A stretch of 64,000 nucleotides of DNA from positions 186,001 to 250,000 of the forward strand of contig FQWG01000003.1 of assembly GCA_900129595.1 (NCBI GenBank). Direction: 5' to 3'. Under the pieces are notes generated by a model. It did no database searches and had not been told where the DNA came from. It worked only from the letters and a program-made list of their open reading frames with translations. Source of the DNA: Flavobacterium frigidimaris. Its GTDB lineage: Bacteria > Bacteroidota > Bacteroidia > Flavobacteriales > Flavobacteriaceae. Shown one piece after another: positions 45,719-54,805 of the stretch (position 1 is the first letter of the stretch; the number at the start of each line of letters is the position of its first letter). The position numbers were made by a program, and so were the translations under genes.

Positions 45719-46043
45719 ATTTACTTTTATTTAAAGTGCAAATTTCGTGAAGTTTTTGCAAAGTCCGTCACGATTCTATTTTATTATTTTTTTCGCCACT
45801 AATTGCCCTAATTTTCAAGAATTATATTTGTCTGGCTAAGCGAAGTAGAAGCTTTTTATTTTTGCCACAGATTAGAAGGATTAAAAAGGATTTTTTTTAA
45901 TCTGTTCAAATCTGCGGAATCTGCGTGAAACTTTTTCGATACAACCAGAGCTCTAATAGCATTGCCCTTCGACTTCGCGCAGAGAGACATTACAATAAAA
46001 AAATCCGCATAAATCCGTTTCATCCGCATAATCTGTGGGCAAT
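45719..46043. repeat. Mosaic of dispersed intergenic repeats
   Basis: 325 bp between two leftward genes. It holds a GCCACTAATT word (45795), GCCACAGATTAGAAGGATTAA (45863) with a facing TTTTTTAATCTGTT, CCGCATAAATCCGTTTCATCCGC near 46004, an AATCTGTGGGCAA near 46030, and GCGAAGTAGAAGC / CTTCGACTTCGCGC words of the GTCATTTCGA family. The structure looks like several repeat families stacked on each other. No gene seen. Confidence 0.6.
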
Positions 46044-48377
46044 TTAATTTTGATAATTCTTCTTATTTGGTTTAGCACTCATATAAAAAGTAATCTTCCC
46101 TCCTTTGATAACATCCGAATGTTTCAGGAAAGGTTTCTCTAATTGTTTTCCATTCAAAAGTACTTTACTCACAAACACATTTTTATCCGATTGATTCACC
46201 GTTTCAACTTCGAAAGTTGTTCCGTTTTCTAAATTAAAAACCGCTTTTTTTACCAACGGACTTCCCAAAGCATATTCATCAGAGCCCGGTGCTACGGGAT
46301 AAAATCCTAAACTGCTAAAAATATACCAGGCGCTCATTTGCCCAAAATCATCGTTTCCGCCCAAACCATCGGCCCCATTTCGATACATTTTTTTTAGGAT
46401 CATTCTGATTTTATCTTGTGATTTCCACGGCGAGTTCGTCCAATTGTATAAATACACCACATGATGAGAAGGTTCGTTTCCGTGCACATAATTTCCTATA
46501 ATTCCTTCTCTGGTAATATCCTCTGTATTTTCAAAATATTTATCCGGCAAATGCATGCTGAACAGCGAATCTAATCTTACATTAAATTTATCATTACCGC
46601 CCATCATTTTAATCATTTCAGCAGGATCCTGCGGAACATACAAACTATAATTCCATGAATTTCCTTCTATAAAACCTTGTCCATGTGTATCCAGCGGATC
46701 AAATTCTTTTTTGAAAGTTCCGTCGTTTAATTTCGGGCGCATAAAACCTGTTTTGGCGTCATAAACATTTTTATAATTTTTAGACCTTTCGATAAATTCA
46801 TTATAAATATCAGTTTTTCCTAACTTTTTCGCTGCCTGAGCAATGGCCCAATCATCATAAGCATATTCTAAAGTTTTAGAAACCGAAGATCCGTTTTTAT
46901 CCTCAGGAACATAACCCATTTTCATGTAATATTCCAGTCCGTCATAATACGGCACTTTAGCGGTGTTCACACAAGCCTGAAGTGCTTTTTCCCTGTCAAA
47001 ATTCCCGTTTCCTTTTACAATCGCATCGGCAATTACTGAAACAGAATGATAGCCAATCATACACCAGTTTTCATTGGCATAATGCGACCAGATGGGCAGC
47101 ATTTTATGGACACTTTGGTCTGAATGTGCCAACATCGAACTGATCATATCTGAATTTCGCGCAGGCTGAACCAAATTGAATAACGGATGTAAAGCCCTGT
47201 ACGTATCCCATAAAGAGTAACTGGTGTAGTTTTTAAAGTTTTCGGCTTTATGAACATTCATATCCAGACCTTTATAGTTTCCGTCTACATCCATGTATTC
47301 TGTTGGACCTAAAAAGGCATGATACATCGCCGTATAAAAATTCACTAAATCTTCTTTCTGAACCGTTTCAACCTGAATTTTATTCAATTCGTTGTTCCAG
47401 ACTTCCTGGCTTTGTTTTTTTACCTTTTCGAAATCCCAACCCGGAACTTCTTTTTTCATATTTTCTAAAGCACCTGCAGAACTTACCGGTGACAAAGCCA
47501 TTTTAATTTTTATTTTTTCGCCCTCTTTAGTATTAAAATCAAAAAACAATTTCAGGTTTTGGCCTGCCATTTCGGGAAAATTCTTAGTCTGATCAAACCT
47601 TCCCCAGAAACCTTTGTAGACGCTTTTTTCAAGAGGTGCCTGTCCGTAGCTTTTAATGGGTTTACTAAAAGACATCGCAAAATAAACCGTTCTGGTTCTC
47701 GCCCATCCATTGGTCTGGCGATATCCGGTGATTAAAGTATCGTTTTCTACGCGAACAAATGTCCAGACGTTCTTTTTATCGTAATTGTAAATTCCGGAAG
47801 TCAGATCCAAAATAATATGTGCTTCCTCTGACTTTGGAAACGTATATTGATGCATTCCAACTCTTGTTGTTGCTGTAAGCTCTGCTTTAATCTTATGATC
47901 TTCCAGAAGCACACTATAATAGGCTGGTTCTGCTTTTTCTGTACTATGTGAAAAAACTGATCGATAACCCGATAATGGTTTTGAAGCCACTCCGGGATTC
48001 AATTGTAATTTTCCGGTTGTAGGCATAATCAGAAAATCACCTAAATCTGAATGTCCCGTTCCGCTAAAATGCGTGTGACTAAAACCCACAATGGTCTTGT
48101 CTTCGTATTGATATCCTGCACAATATTTATAGACATCTCCGTTGTACTTGCCATTTAAACTATAAGCAATCGTATCGGTTTCAGGACTCAGCTGCACACT
48201 TCCAAACGGCACTGTAGCACCTGGATAAGTATGTCCCATTTTGGCTGTACCAATCATAGGATCAACATACTGAATCAGGTTTCGCTTTTCTATTGTTTTT
48301 TTCTGCGCATTTGCTGCAGCAACAAACACCAAAAATGACAATCCAAAAAGTAAACTTCTACATTTTATTCTATTCAT
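46044..48377 (-). CDS. GH92 alpha-mannosidase, secreted
   Basis: Calcium-dependent exo-alpha-mannosidase family. 777 residues from the ATG at 48377, chosen because it begins a signal peptide (MNRIKCRSLLFGLSFLVFVAAANAQ); the frame is open 23 codons further but that region holds an operator-like palindrome. Family motifs: GTAKMGHTYPGATVPFGSVQLSP (43-65 region), SLWDTYRALHPL, GNEPSHHVVYLYNW, and GLGGNDDFGQMSAWYIFSSLGFYPVAPGS, which carries calcium ligands and catalytic acids. Typical targets are N-glycan or yeast mannan alpha-mannosides. It stands alone, without SusC/D next to it. Confidence 0.92.
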   Translation of the reverse strand: MNRIKCRSLLFGLSFLVFVAAANAQKKTIEKRNLIQYVDPMIGTAKMGHTYPGATVPFGSVQLSPETDTIAYSLNGKYNGDVYKYCAGYQYEDKTIVGFSHTHFSGTGHSDLGDFLIMPTTGKLQLNPGVASKPLSGYRSVFSHSTEKAEPAYYSVLLEDHKIKAELTATTRVGMHQYTFPKSEEAHIILDLTSGIYNYDKKNVWTFVRVENDTLITGYRQTNGWARTRTVYFAMSFSKPIKSYGQAPLEKSVYKGFWGRFDQTKNFPEMAGQNLKLFFDFNTKEGEKIKIKMALSPVSSAGALENMKKEVPGWDFEKVKKQSQEVWNNELNKIQVETVQKEDLVNFYTAMYHAFLGPTEYMDVDGNYKGLDMNVHKAENFKNYTSYSLWDTYRALHPLFNLVQPARNSDMISSMLAHSDQSVHKMLPIWSHYANENWCMIGYHSVSVIADAIVKGNGNFDREKALQACVNTAKVPYYDGLEYYMKMGYVPEDKNGSSVSKTLEYAYDDWAIAQAAKKLGKTDIYNEFIERSKNYKNVYDAKTGFMRPKLNDGTFKKEFDPLDTHGQGFIEGNSWNYSLYVPQDPAEMIKMMGGNDKFNVRLDSLFSMHLPDKYFENTEDITREGIIGNYVHGNEPSHHVVYLYNWTNSPWKSQDKIRMILKKMYRNGADGLGGNDDFGQMSAWYIFSSLGFYPVAPGSDEYALGSPLVKKAVFNLENGTTFEVETVNQSDKNVFVSKVLLNGKQLEKPFLKHSDVIKGGKITFYMSAKPNKKNYQN

Positions 48378-48430
48378 CAGGTTCTTTTTTAAATCAATAT
48401 TTCTCCTATAAAGTAGTGTCTCGCATTTCC

Positions 48431-48442
48431 TAAAACGTTTTA
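48431..48442 (-). promoter_or_regulatory. Palindromic operator-like site upstream of GH92
   Basis: TAAAACGTTTTA is a perfect 12-bp palindrome 54 bp before the GH92 ATG. The core AAAACGTTTT also occurs at 514-523 upstream of susC. It resembles sites bound by LacI-family regulators; the regulator is not in the window. Confidence 0.4.
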
Positions 48443-48556
48443 CCAATACTTTCAGGTCAGAAAATTACAATAAAATATGCTCTTTAAAAAATATAAATTG
48501 TTTGAAGCTCAAAAGCTTTTAAATATCTTTGAAGCATCTAAAAATGCCATTTATAT

Positions 48557-49180
48557 ATGAAAAATTATATTTTATTTCTAGTCCTTTCTTATAGTACATT
48601 CGGGTTTTCGCAAAAAACAGACAGTTATAGGTTAACCAAAGAAGAAATAAAACAACGTGAATTAAATGAAGTTTCTGACTTCCCTATCTATAAAGCATTT
48701 GAATGCTCTGATAAAGGCGGGGTCTATGAATTGCTTTTGTGCGAAAACCAAAAGAACATTACTAAAAATGATACTTTAAACACTAAAATTCAGGCTATTT
48801 ATACCATGGCTGATCATGGCGGTTTTCTTGAAAAATGGAGAATTAATGATTTACTTGAACCTACGGATCCTAAAGAAACTACAATTTGGTTCTGGACAAA
48901 ATACTGCAGCACTAAAGATCTTGATGGCGATGGCTACATAGATCCTGTAATTGTCTATGGGACAAAAACAGAGTATGGCGGAATAAGACGCGTTAAAATT
49001 ATTACGGTCTATAAAAACAAAAAATATGCAATTCGCGCTGTAGAATGTGACCTGGATTATTGCAGAAGTTTCAAAAAAGATGCAAGCTGGAATTCTTTAC
49101 CTCAAAAAATAAAAACCCACATTGATGCTTTAGTTGTAAAGATGAGAAAAGAACAGGATCTTATTTTGCAGGATGGATAG
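48557..49180 (+). CDS. Secreted hypothetical protein with Asp-rich loop
   Basis: 207 residues with signal peptide (MKNYILFLVLSYSTFGFSQ). The segment KYCSTKDLDGDGYIDPVIVYG (about 115-135) contains a DLDGDGYID calcium-loop-like motif as in a family annotated in Riemerella as M949_RS01915-type surface polysaccharide biosynthesis protein; this assignment is from memory and weak. Four cysteines could form disulfides. It is followed by a terminator and is convergent with the acetyltransferase gene. Confidence 0.65.
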   Translation: MKNYILFLVLSYSTFGFSQKTDSYRLTKEEIKQRELNEVSDFPIYKAFECSDKGGVYELLLCENQKNITKNDTLNTKIQAIYTMADHGGFLEKWRINDLLEPTDPKETTIWFWTKYCSTKDLDGDGYIDPVIVYGTKTEYGGIRRVKIITVYKNKKYAIRAVECDLDYCRSFKKDASWNSLPQKIKTHIDALVVKMRKEQDLILQDG

Positions 49181-49268
49181 TTAAATTATAAATTCCAACT
49201 TAAATATTGGTTAACGGTATTTTTATCCTTGCTTGCCTAAGCTGGATTAAAATCCAGCCCTACAATAT

Positions 49269-49292
49269 GAGCCGAGCCTACGGCTCTTTTTT
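49269..49292 (+). terminator. Rho-independent terminator
   Basis: GAGCCG (49269-49274) and CGGCTC (49281-49286) with a T tract. It is preceded by a small GCTGGATT/AATCCAGC inverted repeat. It ends the rightward gene before the convergent acetyltransferase. Confidence 0.65.
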
Positions 49293-49896
49293 AGAGTTTA
49301 CGCTTCAGATTTTCTTTTACTTCTTCAAACCATTCATTTTTCAGGATACTTAAAACGATCGAATCACGGCGTATTTCCTTATTTATTGTTGGCATATGGC
49401 TTCGTAAAATGCCTTCGACTTTGCAGCCAATACTTTTCATGGCAGCAATACTTCGTTCGTTATCGTTATCGGCACGAAATTCTACGCGTTCCATCCCAAG
49501 TGTTTCGAAAGCAAACTGAAGTAATAAAAATTTACAATGTTTGTTGAGCCCGGTTCCTCTAAAAGCTGAGCCGTACCAGGTAAATCCCAGCTGAAGGGTT
49601 TTAAATTCCAGATTCATGTCGTAAAAACGTGTTGAACCGGCGTATTTTTGAGATTTTTTATCGAAAACTATAAAGGGAAATTCTCTTTTATCTTCACGGT
49701 TTTTTATTGCCGACTGAATATACTTGATGAGATTTTCTTTTCCGTCTGCGCCTACTAATGAATATTTCCAGGTTTCTGGCTCGTTGATTGAAATTGCTAA
49801 TAAATTATCGACGTCTGATTCTTGTAACGGACGTAATACAACTAAGTCGTCTTTTAAAATGATATTGTCTGAAAAATTGAAATTTGGTGTTGTCAT
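49291..49896 (-). CDS. GNAT-family N-acetyltransferase (RimJ/RimL type)
   Basis: 201 residues. Pattern of RimJ/RimL-like acetyltransferases: LRPLQESDVDNLLAI at the start, YAGSTRFYDMNLEFKTLQLGFTWYG and GTGLNKHCKFLLLQFAFETLGMERVEF for the acetyl-CoA region, then AAMKSIGCKVEGILRSHM. The usual (Q/R)GxGxA loop reads RGTGLN, acceptable for the family. It could acetylate a protein N-terminus, an amine or an antibiotic; not decidable. Cytoplasmic, leftward, probably single. Confidence 0.85.
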   Translation of the reverse strand: MTTPNFNFSDNIILKDDLVVLRPLQESDVDNLLAISINEPETWKYSLVGADGKENLIKYIQSAIKNREDKREFPFIVFDKKSQKYAGSTRFYDMNLEFKTLQLGFTWYGSAFRGTGLNKHCKFLLLQFAFETLGMERVEFRADNDNERSIAAMKSIGCKVEGILRSHMPTINKEIRRDSIVLSILKNEWFEEVKENLKRKL

Positions 49897-50001
49897 AAGC
49901 TATTTTTTTGTGATGCTCTGTGTGAATCTTTGCGTAAAAACTTTTTCACAGAGATGCACGAAATAATCACGAAGGGTCACAAAGTTTTTAAAGAGAAAAA
50001 A

Positions 50002-50358
50002 TTACTCACTCATTTCATCATAACGCTCCGGAATTTGCGGATCGTACAACGGTAATTTGAATTCTTCCATCACTTCTACCAATTTATTCATGGTTTTACC
50101 TTCGGTACCGTAACAGTCAATTTTGATACTTTGAGGTGTTGTGATTACCTGAAAAGCACCTTTCCCAGAAGTATTTTGCCAGCTGTTTTCATCGACTCTT
50201 TCCCATTTCGAAAATACCGAAGCGATTCTGTTCATGATTACCTCAACCGGAAGCGTTTCAAGGCCTTCGACATCTTCTCTTTCTGTAAGGGCTTCGTAAA
50301 CTTCATGATGGTTTAAGTAAACCTCCTCTAAATATTTCCAAAAAAGTAATTCGTACAT
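50002..50358 (-). CDS. Conserved hypothetical protein
   Basis: 118 residues, acidic, no signal peptide or membrane helix. It has alpha/beta character (LFWKYLEEVYLNHHEVYEAL, VITTPQSIKIDCYG). I do not recognise a family. It lies between the acetyltransferase and purM, separated from purM by a GC-rich hairpin repeat. Confidence 0.65.
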   Translation of the reverse strand: MYELLFWKYLEEVYLNHHEVYEALTEREDVEGLETLPVEVIMNRIASVFSKWERVDENSWQNTSGKGAFQVITTPQSIKIDCYGTEGKTMNKLVEVMEEFKLPLYDPQIPERYDEMSE

Positions 50359-50374
50359 AGCCTGGTGTTTTTTT

Positions 50375-50452
50375 TAGCCCCGATAGTAGTGAAAATCCTT
50401 TTGTCCGCCGCGGCGGATAAAAGATTGTAACGGATAGCGGGATTAGCTCCTA
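50375..50452. repeat. GC-rich palindromic repeat (CCGCCGCGGCGG)
   Basis: An imperfect 75-bp hairpin centred on CCGCCG/CGGCGG (50406-50417). Outer arms start AGCCCCGATAGTAG and end GGATAGCGGGATTAGCT, with AAAATCCTTTTGTC facing TAAAAGATTG inside. It is the GC-richest stretch between genes in the window. An AAAGGTTC-type repeat follows at 50480-50543. Confidence 0.65.
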
Positions 50453-50549
50453 AAAAAGCTAATTATTAATAAAAAAGGTTCTGTTGTAAACTCCAGTATA
50501 TAAAACCTTTGCAACTCAGAACCTTTGTAACTTTGTAACTCAAAAAAAA

Positions 50550-51728
50550 TTAATATTCGAATGTTCCGTATTCACTGGTAATAGTCAGTTTTTTAGAGTC
50601 GGCCGCTTCTACTCTACCTACGATTTGTGCATCGACATTGAACGATTTTGAAATCGCGATGATATCTTGTGCAATGTTTTCAGGAACGTAGATTTCCATA
50701 CGGTGACCACAATTGAAAACCTGATACATTTCTTTCCAGTCGGTTTTTGATTGCTCCTGAATTAACCTGAACAATGGCGGAACCGGGAATAAATTGTCTT
50801 TTATAATGTGTAAATTCTGTACGAAATGTAAAATTTTGGTCTGCGCTCCACCACTACAATGCACCATTCCGTGAATTTCGTTTGGCGTGTAGGTGTCTAA
50901 AATTTTCTTGATAATTGGTGCATAAGTTCTGGTTGGAGAAAGTACTAGCTGACCTGCATTTATTGGGCTGTTTTCGACCTCATCGGTTAGATTTACCTGT
51001 CCTGAGTAAATTAATTCCTCCGGCACAAGCGCATCATAACTTTCAGGGTATTTTTTAGCTAGATATTTCCCGAAAACGTCGTGACGGGCAGATGTTAATC
51101 CGTTACTTCCCATTCCGCCATTATAGCTTTTTTCGTAAGTTGCCTGACCAAAAGAAGTCAAACCAACAATCACGTCACCCGCTTTAATGTTAGCATTATC
51201 TACAACATCGCTGCGTTTCATACGGGCTGTTACGGTAGAATCTACAATTATGGTACGAACAACATCTCCAACATCGGCAGTTTCGCCTCCTGTGGAATGA
51301 ATCGTTACGCCAAAAGATTTTAATTCGTTGATTAATTCTTCTGTTCCGTTGATAATTGCCGAAATAACTTCTGCAGGAATTAAGTTTTTGTTTCTTCCAA
51401 TTGTAGAAGAAAGCAAAATATTATCGGTTGCCCCAACACATAATAAATCGTCGATATTCATAATTAAAGCATCCTGAGCGATTCCTTTCCAAACTGAAAT
51501 ATCTCCTGTTTCTTTCCAGTACATATACGCCAGAGACGATTTTGTACCCGCTCCGTCAGCGTGCATGATTAAGCAATATTCCTCATCCTGGGTAAGGTAA
51601 TCCGGAACAATTTTACAAAATGCCTGAGGAAATAAACCTTTATCGATATTTTTTATGGCGTTGTGTACGTCTTCTTTTGATGCCGAAACACCTCTTTGTG
51701 CGTACCTTTTGCTAGAATCTGAACTCAT
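50550..51728 (-). CDS. purM: Phosphoribosylformylglycinamidine cyclo-ligase (AIR synthase), Bacteroidota type
   Basis: ATP-dependent ring closure giving aminoimidazole ribonucleotide in purine synthesis. 392 residues, longer than the 340-350 residues of proteobacterial PurM but usual for Bacteroidota. Motifs: RYAQRGVSASKEDVHNAI at the start, HADGAGTKSSLAY, GTEELI..LKSFGVTIHSTGGETADVGD, VGLTSFGQATYE, HGMVHCSGGAQTKIL and FNCGHRMEIYV. All family landmarks are present. It is leftward and probably separate from the curli genes, whose terminator lies at 51823-51855. Confidence 0.9.
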   Translation of the reverse strand: MSSDSSKRYAQRGVSASKEDVHNAIKNIDKGLFPQAFCKIVPDYLTQDEEYCLIMHADGAGTKSSLAYMYWKETGDISVWKGIAQDALIMNIDDLLCVGATDNILLSSTIGRNKNLIPAEVISAIINGTEELINELKSFGVTIHSTGGETADVGDVVRTIIVDSTVTARMKRSDVVDNANIKAGDVIVGLTSFGQATYEKSYNGGMGSNGLTSARHDVFGKYLAKKYPESYDALVPEELIYSGQVNLTDEVENSPINAGQLVLSPTRTYAPIIKKILDTYTPNEIHGMVHCSGGAQTKILHFVQNLHIIKDNLFPVPPLFRLIQEQSKTDWKEMYQVFNCGHRMEIYVPENIAQDIIAISKSFNVDAQIVGRVEAADSKKLTITSEYGTFEY

Positions 51729-51822
51729 GAAACTTAGTTTGTGTTGATGTGGTGCAAAGATAATCCCTTTTTTTAATTCTCAGGGCTATACTATTTAAAA
51801 TTGAATATTTTGACGCACAAAA

Positions 51823-51855
51823 AAATTCGGCAGGTGAGATAACGCTGCCGAATTT
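51823..51855 (-). terminator. Rho-independent terminator of the curli operon
   Basis: A perfect 11-bp stem (51823-51833 with 51845-51855), with a T run on the reverse strand. It lies about 40 bp after the last curli-operon gene. Confidence 0.88.
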
Positions 51856-51893
51856 CCTGAGTAAAACTGGTTTAAAATTTTGGCCTCTAAAAG

Positions 51894-53378
51894 TTATTCC
51901 CAATCTGGCATTGCCGTTCCTGAGAATAAAACGGTTCTTGAATTGACAACTCCGATAGTCGTTTTTACGATATTTTTTACCGAAAGCCCATCATTAGAGG
52001 TATTGGTAAAAATAAGTTCTGATTCGTTTGGTGAATAGCGAACATCCAGATCATTTGTTCCTAAGGTTTTTTCTGTCAGGATTTGAGTTAAAACTGCGGA
52101 TCCAAAATTATATTCGAAAATTCTGGAATCTAACTGACGATAATTTAGGTTTTCGAAACCGGCAACATCTCTCGTATAGACTAATTTTTGTCCGGTAACT
52201 GAAAAATTCAATCCTCCGACTGCTCCTGTTTGTCCCGACAAAATTGTAGCTGTCACGACTCCTGACGGATTTATAACGTAAATTTCAGCATTGTAACCAT
52301 TGGCATCATTTACTTTTAAAGCAATTTTTGATCCATCGGCACTCCAGTCACATTCTGATATAAATTTGCCATTGGGTGTTTGAAATACTTTGGTCAAGCC
52401 ACTGCCGTCACTATTGATTTTGTATAATTTATCGAAGTTAGGATAAATAAGTTCACTTCCTGAAGCATTCCAGGAATACCCAATATAATCTGAATTGAAA
52501 CCTGCAACAGGAACAGAATTGGTTATTTTTTTAACTTCCGTCCCGTCATAATTCATTGTATAAAGGTCGTTTTGAGAACCATTTGTTCCTATAAAAGCAA
52601 TTTTTTTGGCCTGATTGTTTCTTCTTGGGCGCCAGCTATTTTTAGTCGAACTTGTCAATTGATATTGTTTACCGGCATCATCAGCTGTAAAAATCACATT
52701 ATTATCATTTATGTTTTTAACAAACAAAAATCTGGTAGTCGGAAAAGCAATTGTAGTAAATGAACTTACCGCACTTAAAACCGGAGTATTTATACCATCT
52801 GTAACTTCAATTTGCCAATAGTACTTGGTACCAAAAATTAAATCTGTCAGCGTTAGTTTTTGCTCTTTTATGGCATCATACACTTTCACCTCGCTATTAC
52901 TGTCATTTCTAAGCGTTACTTTAAAAGTTAACACATCTTTATCAGGATCAGTAACTGTCCAGGTCAGATCTAAAGATACTGCCTGAGCTGTACTATTATC
53001 AACCGGACTTACCTGTACGGGAACTGTTGGCGGTTTGTTATTAGCGGTTGCTTTTTTAAGTTCAAAAATAATCTCCGACGTATTGTTTGCCGTCACGGTT
53101 GTAGCTTCAAATTTTGCTACAAAACCATCTTTTTGAGCCTGAAAAGAGTATTCTCCCACTTTTACGTTCGCAACTGTAAATTTGCCGTCAGCATCTGTAA
53201 AAACCGTACTTGTAGTTGGGCTTGAGAGTATTTTTACATTTTCCATAGGTTCAAAAGTATCCGCATTAACCACTCTACCGCTAACGGTGCCATAGGCCAA
53301 TTCTCCTATTTTCTCTTCACTGCATGAAACCAAAAACAATAAAAAAAGTACGCTTGCTATTTTGTATAAATACTTCAT
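51894..53378 (-). CDS. Curli-operon lipoprotein with CarboxypepD-regulatory, FnIII-like and TolB-propeller domains
   Basis: 494 residues from the ATG at 53378, which starts a lipoprotein signal (LLFLVSC, Cys19); the frame extends 12 codons upstream without a signal. Domains: a carboxypeptidase-regulatory-like sandwich (about 30-105, GTVSGRVVNADTFEPMENVKI), a fibronectin-III/cadherin-like domain (about 115-215, LDLTWTVTDPDKDVLTF...YYWQIEVTDG), and a TolB-like beta-propeller (about 225-490) with NDLYTMNYDGTEVKKIT and PNESELIFT repeats. It follows csgG in the same direction with a 64-bp gap. There is no counterpart in E. coli curli operons; an anchor or a stabiliser of the fibre at the surface is a guess. 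Confidence 0.8.
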   Translation of the reverse strand: MKYLYKIASVLFLLFLVSCSEEKIGELAYGTVSGRVVNADTFEPMENVKILSSPTTSTVFTDADGKFTVANVKVGEYSFQAQKDGFVAKFEATTVTANNTSEIIFELKKATANNKPPTVPVQVSPVDNSTAQAVSLDLTWTVTDPDKDVLTFKVTLRNDSNSEVKVYDAIKEQKLTLTDLIFGTKYYWQIEVTDGINTPVLSAVSSFTTIAFPTTRFLFVKNINDNNVIFTADDAGKQYQLTSSTKNSWRPRRNNQAKKIAFIGTNGSQNDLYTMNYDGTEVKKITNSVPVAGFNSDYIGYSWNASGSELIYPNFDKLYKINSDGSGLTKVFQTPNGKFISECDWSADGSKIALKVNDANGYNAEIYVINPSGVVTATILSGQTGAVGGLNFSVTGQKLVYTRDVAGFENLNYRQLDSRIFEYNFGSAVLTQILTEKTLGTNDLDVRYSPNESELIFTNTSNDGLSVKNIVKTTIGVVNSRTVLFSGTAMPDWE

Positions 53379-53442
53379 TATTAATTTGTTTTTAAATTGA
53401 AAATTCTGATTCATCTTTAAAATTCTGATGTTTAAAACTGCT

Positions 53443-54804
53443 TTATTTTTTCTTTTTTGCGAAATAATAAGTGAGTCCTATCCCGAATTTATAATAGTAA
53501 TCATCCCGAGTTCCTGACGTTATATAGTCGACGTTGTCACTGAAATTAATATTTTGCTCTGCAAATAATTTTATTCCAATTCTGTCAGATGCTAAATACT
53601 CAAGACCTAAACCGTATTGAATCTTACCGTATGTATTCTCGAATTTCTTGTTCATGGCATAACCGCCGCCTCCATACAAATAGGGTGTAAAACGATCTTT
53701 AGGCAGTAAAAGCCATTCGAGATTAAGGTCATAAGTGATATAACCAACATCGAGTAAATTTTTATTGGCGAGATTGACCACATTCGTAGAGGCACTGATA
53801 TTAAAACCGGGCGTTATAAAAAACTTTAGAGCTCCTCTGCCAAAAGGCCTTAAAAGCGGATCCTGATAATCGCCATCCATTAATGTTGCTCCTCCTGAAA
53901 TTTCGATGGCAAATTTGCTTCTTCTGTTTTCCAGAACTCTTCCGTAAAGTTGGGTTGCATCAGCAGTTTTAGTTTCCTCTGCATAAGCCTTCAGCAAATT
54001 ATCAACTTCCCATTTGGGCGCGTCTGCTTCCCAGATATTATCTTTTATTCCTTCCAGAACAAGAGATTCTACCGCTTTTTCGATGGCTTCGGTTACGGCC
54101 ATATGCACAGGTTCATTAGTGGTATATCCTGTTTCTACTTCTAATAATCTTTTAAAATTTACATATCTGAATAAACTTTCATCAATTGCCTGTGATAAAA
54201 TGGTTTTAGAGATATAAACCGATTTTAAAATTTTTCCGTTAGATGTCGAAATCATTCTCAAATAAATCGTAACCCGATCCTGACGGTATTTTACAGACGC
54301 TCCGGCTCCAAAATATCGTGCCCCGAAACCTCCTGTGATAATATTAGAATCATACGAAACGATACCGCCTTCTAGTAAAACTCCTGCATATAATAAAGGA
54401 GTTAATTGTGGCTCATTAGGATTGGCATTTTTTACATATTCCTGACGTGTTGCCCGAATCAGGTTTCGTTCCTGCAATAGATTACCAATGTTTTCGCGCT
54501 CAATTGGCACAAACCATTTTGAATCTTCAAGCGCTTTTATCAATATTGAGGTAGCACCCTGCGTAACGGCAGTACTAAAACTGCTTCCGTTTTCCTGAGG
54601 TTTATATTGTCCGGTCTGATCCCTGAATTTATAGACACCAACGACAACGGGTTCTTTTGGTTTTGGCAAATCTTTTAGCAATGAAGTCGCGGGCGTACCT
54701 TCGCCTAAAATTGCTTTTTCGACTCCGGTTGGCTGATTAAAATAAGCACCGCAACCCGAAAAAAGAAATCCGAATAAAATTAGTAAGTAGTGATGTAATC
54801 TCAT
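53443..54804 (-). CDS. csgG: Curli secretion channel CsgG with C-terminal beta-barrel-like extension
   Basis: 453 residues. Residues 1-285 align with E. coli CsgG, the nonameric outer-membrane pore lipoprotein: signal FSGC (Cys18), VVVGVYKFRDQTGQYKP, FSTAVTQGATSILIKALEDS.WF, ERENIGNLLQERNLIRA, GGFGARYFGAGASV, KTILSQAIDESLFRYV, ETGYTTNEPV. At the pore constriction the E. coli loop residues Tyr51/Asn55/Phe56 become a one-residue-longer loop QENGSSF: the Phe is kept, Tyr and Asn are not. Residues about 297-453 form an extra domain with alternating amphipathic strands ending FGIGLTYYFAKKKK, like a small OmpA/opacity-type barrel. It lies one base downstream of csgF. Confidence 0.92.
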   Translation of the reverse strand: MRLHHYLLILFGFLFSGCGAYFNQPTGVEKAILGEGTPATSLLKDLPKPKEPVVVGVYKFRDQTGQYKPQENGSSFSTAVTQGATSILIKALEDSKWFVPIERENIGNLLQERNLIRATRQEYVKNANPNEPQLTPLLYAGVLLEGGIVSYDSNIITGGFGARYFGAGASVKYRQDRVTIYLRMISTSNGKILKSVYISKTILSQAIDESLFRYVNFKRLLEVETGYTTNEPVHMAVTEAIEKAVESLVLEGIKDNIWEADAPKWEVDNLLKAYAEETKTADATQLYGRVLENRRSKFAIEISGGATLMDGDYQDPLLRPFGRGALKFFITPGFNISASTNVVNLANKNLLDVGYITYDLNLEWLLLPKDRFTPYLYGGGGYAMNKKFENTYGKIQYGLGLEYLASDRIGIKLFAEQNINFSDNVDYITSGTRDDYYYKFGIGLTYYFAKKKK

Positions 54805-54805
54805 G

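Noticed and set aside
48378..48446. Upstream extension of the GH92 reading frame by 23 codons
   Set aside because: The extension lacks signal-peptide character, pushes the true signal sequence inside, and contains an operator-like palindrome; the ATG at 48377 fits better.
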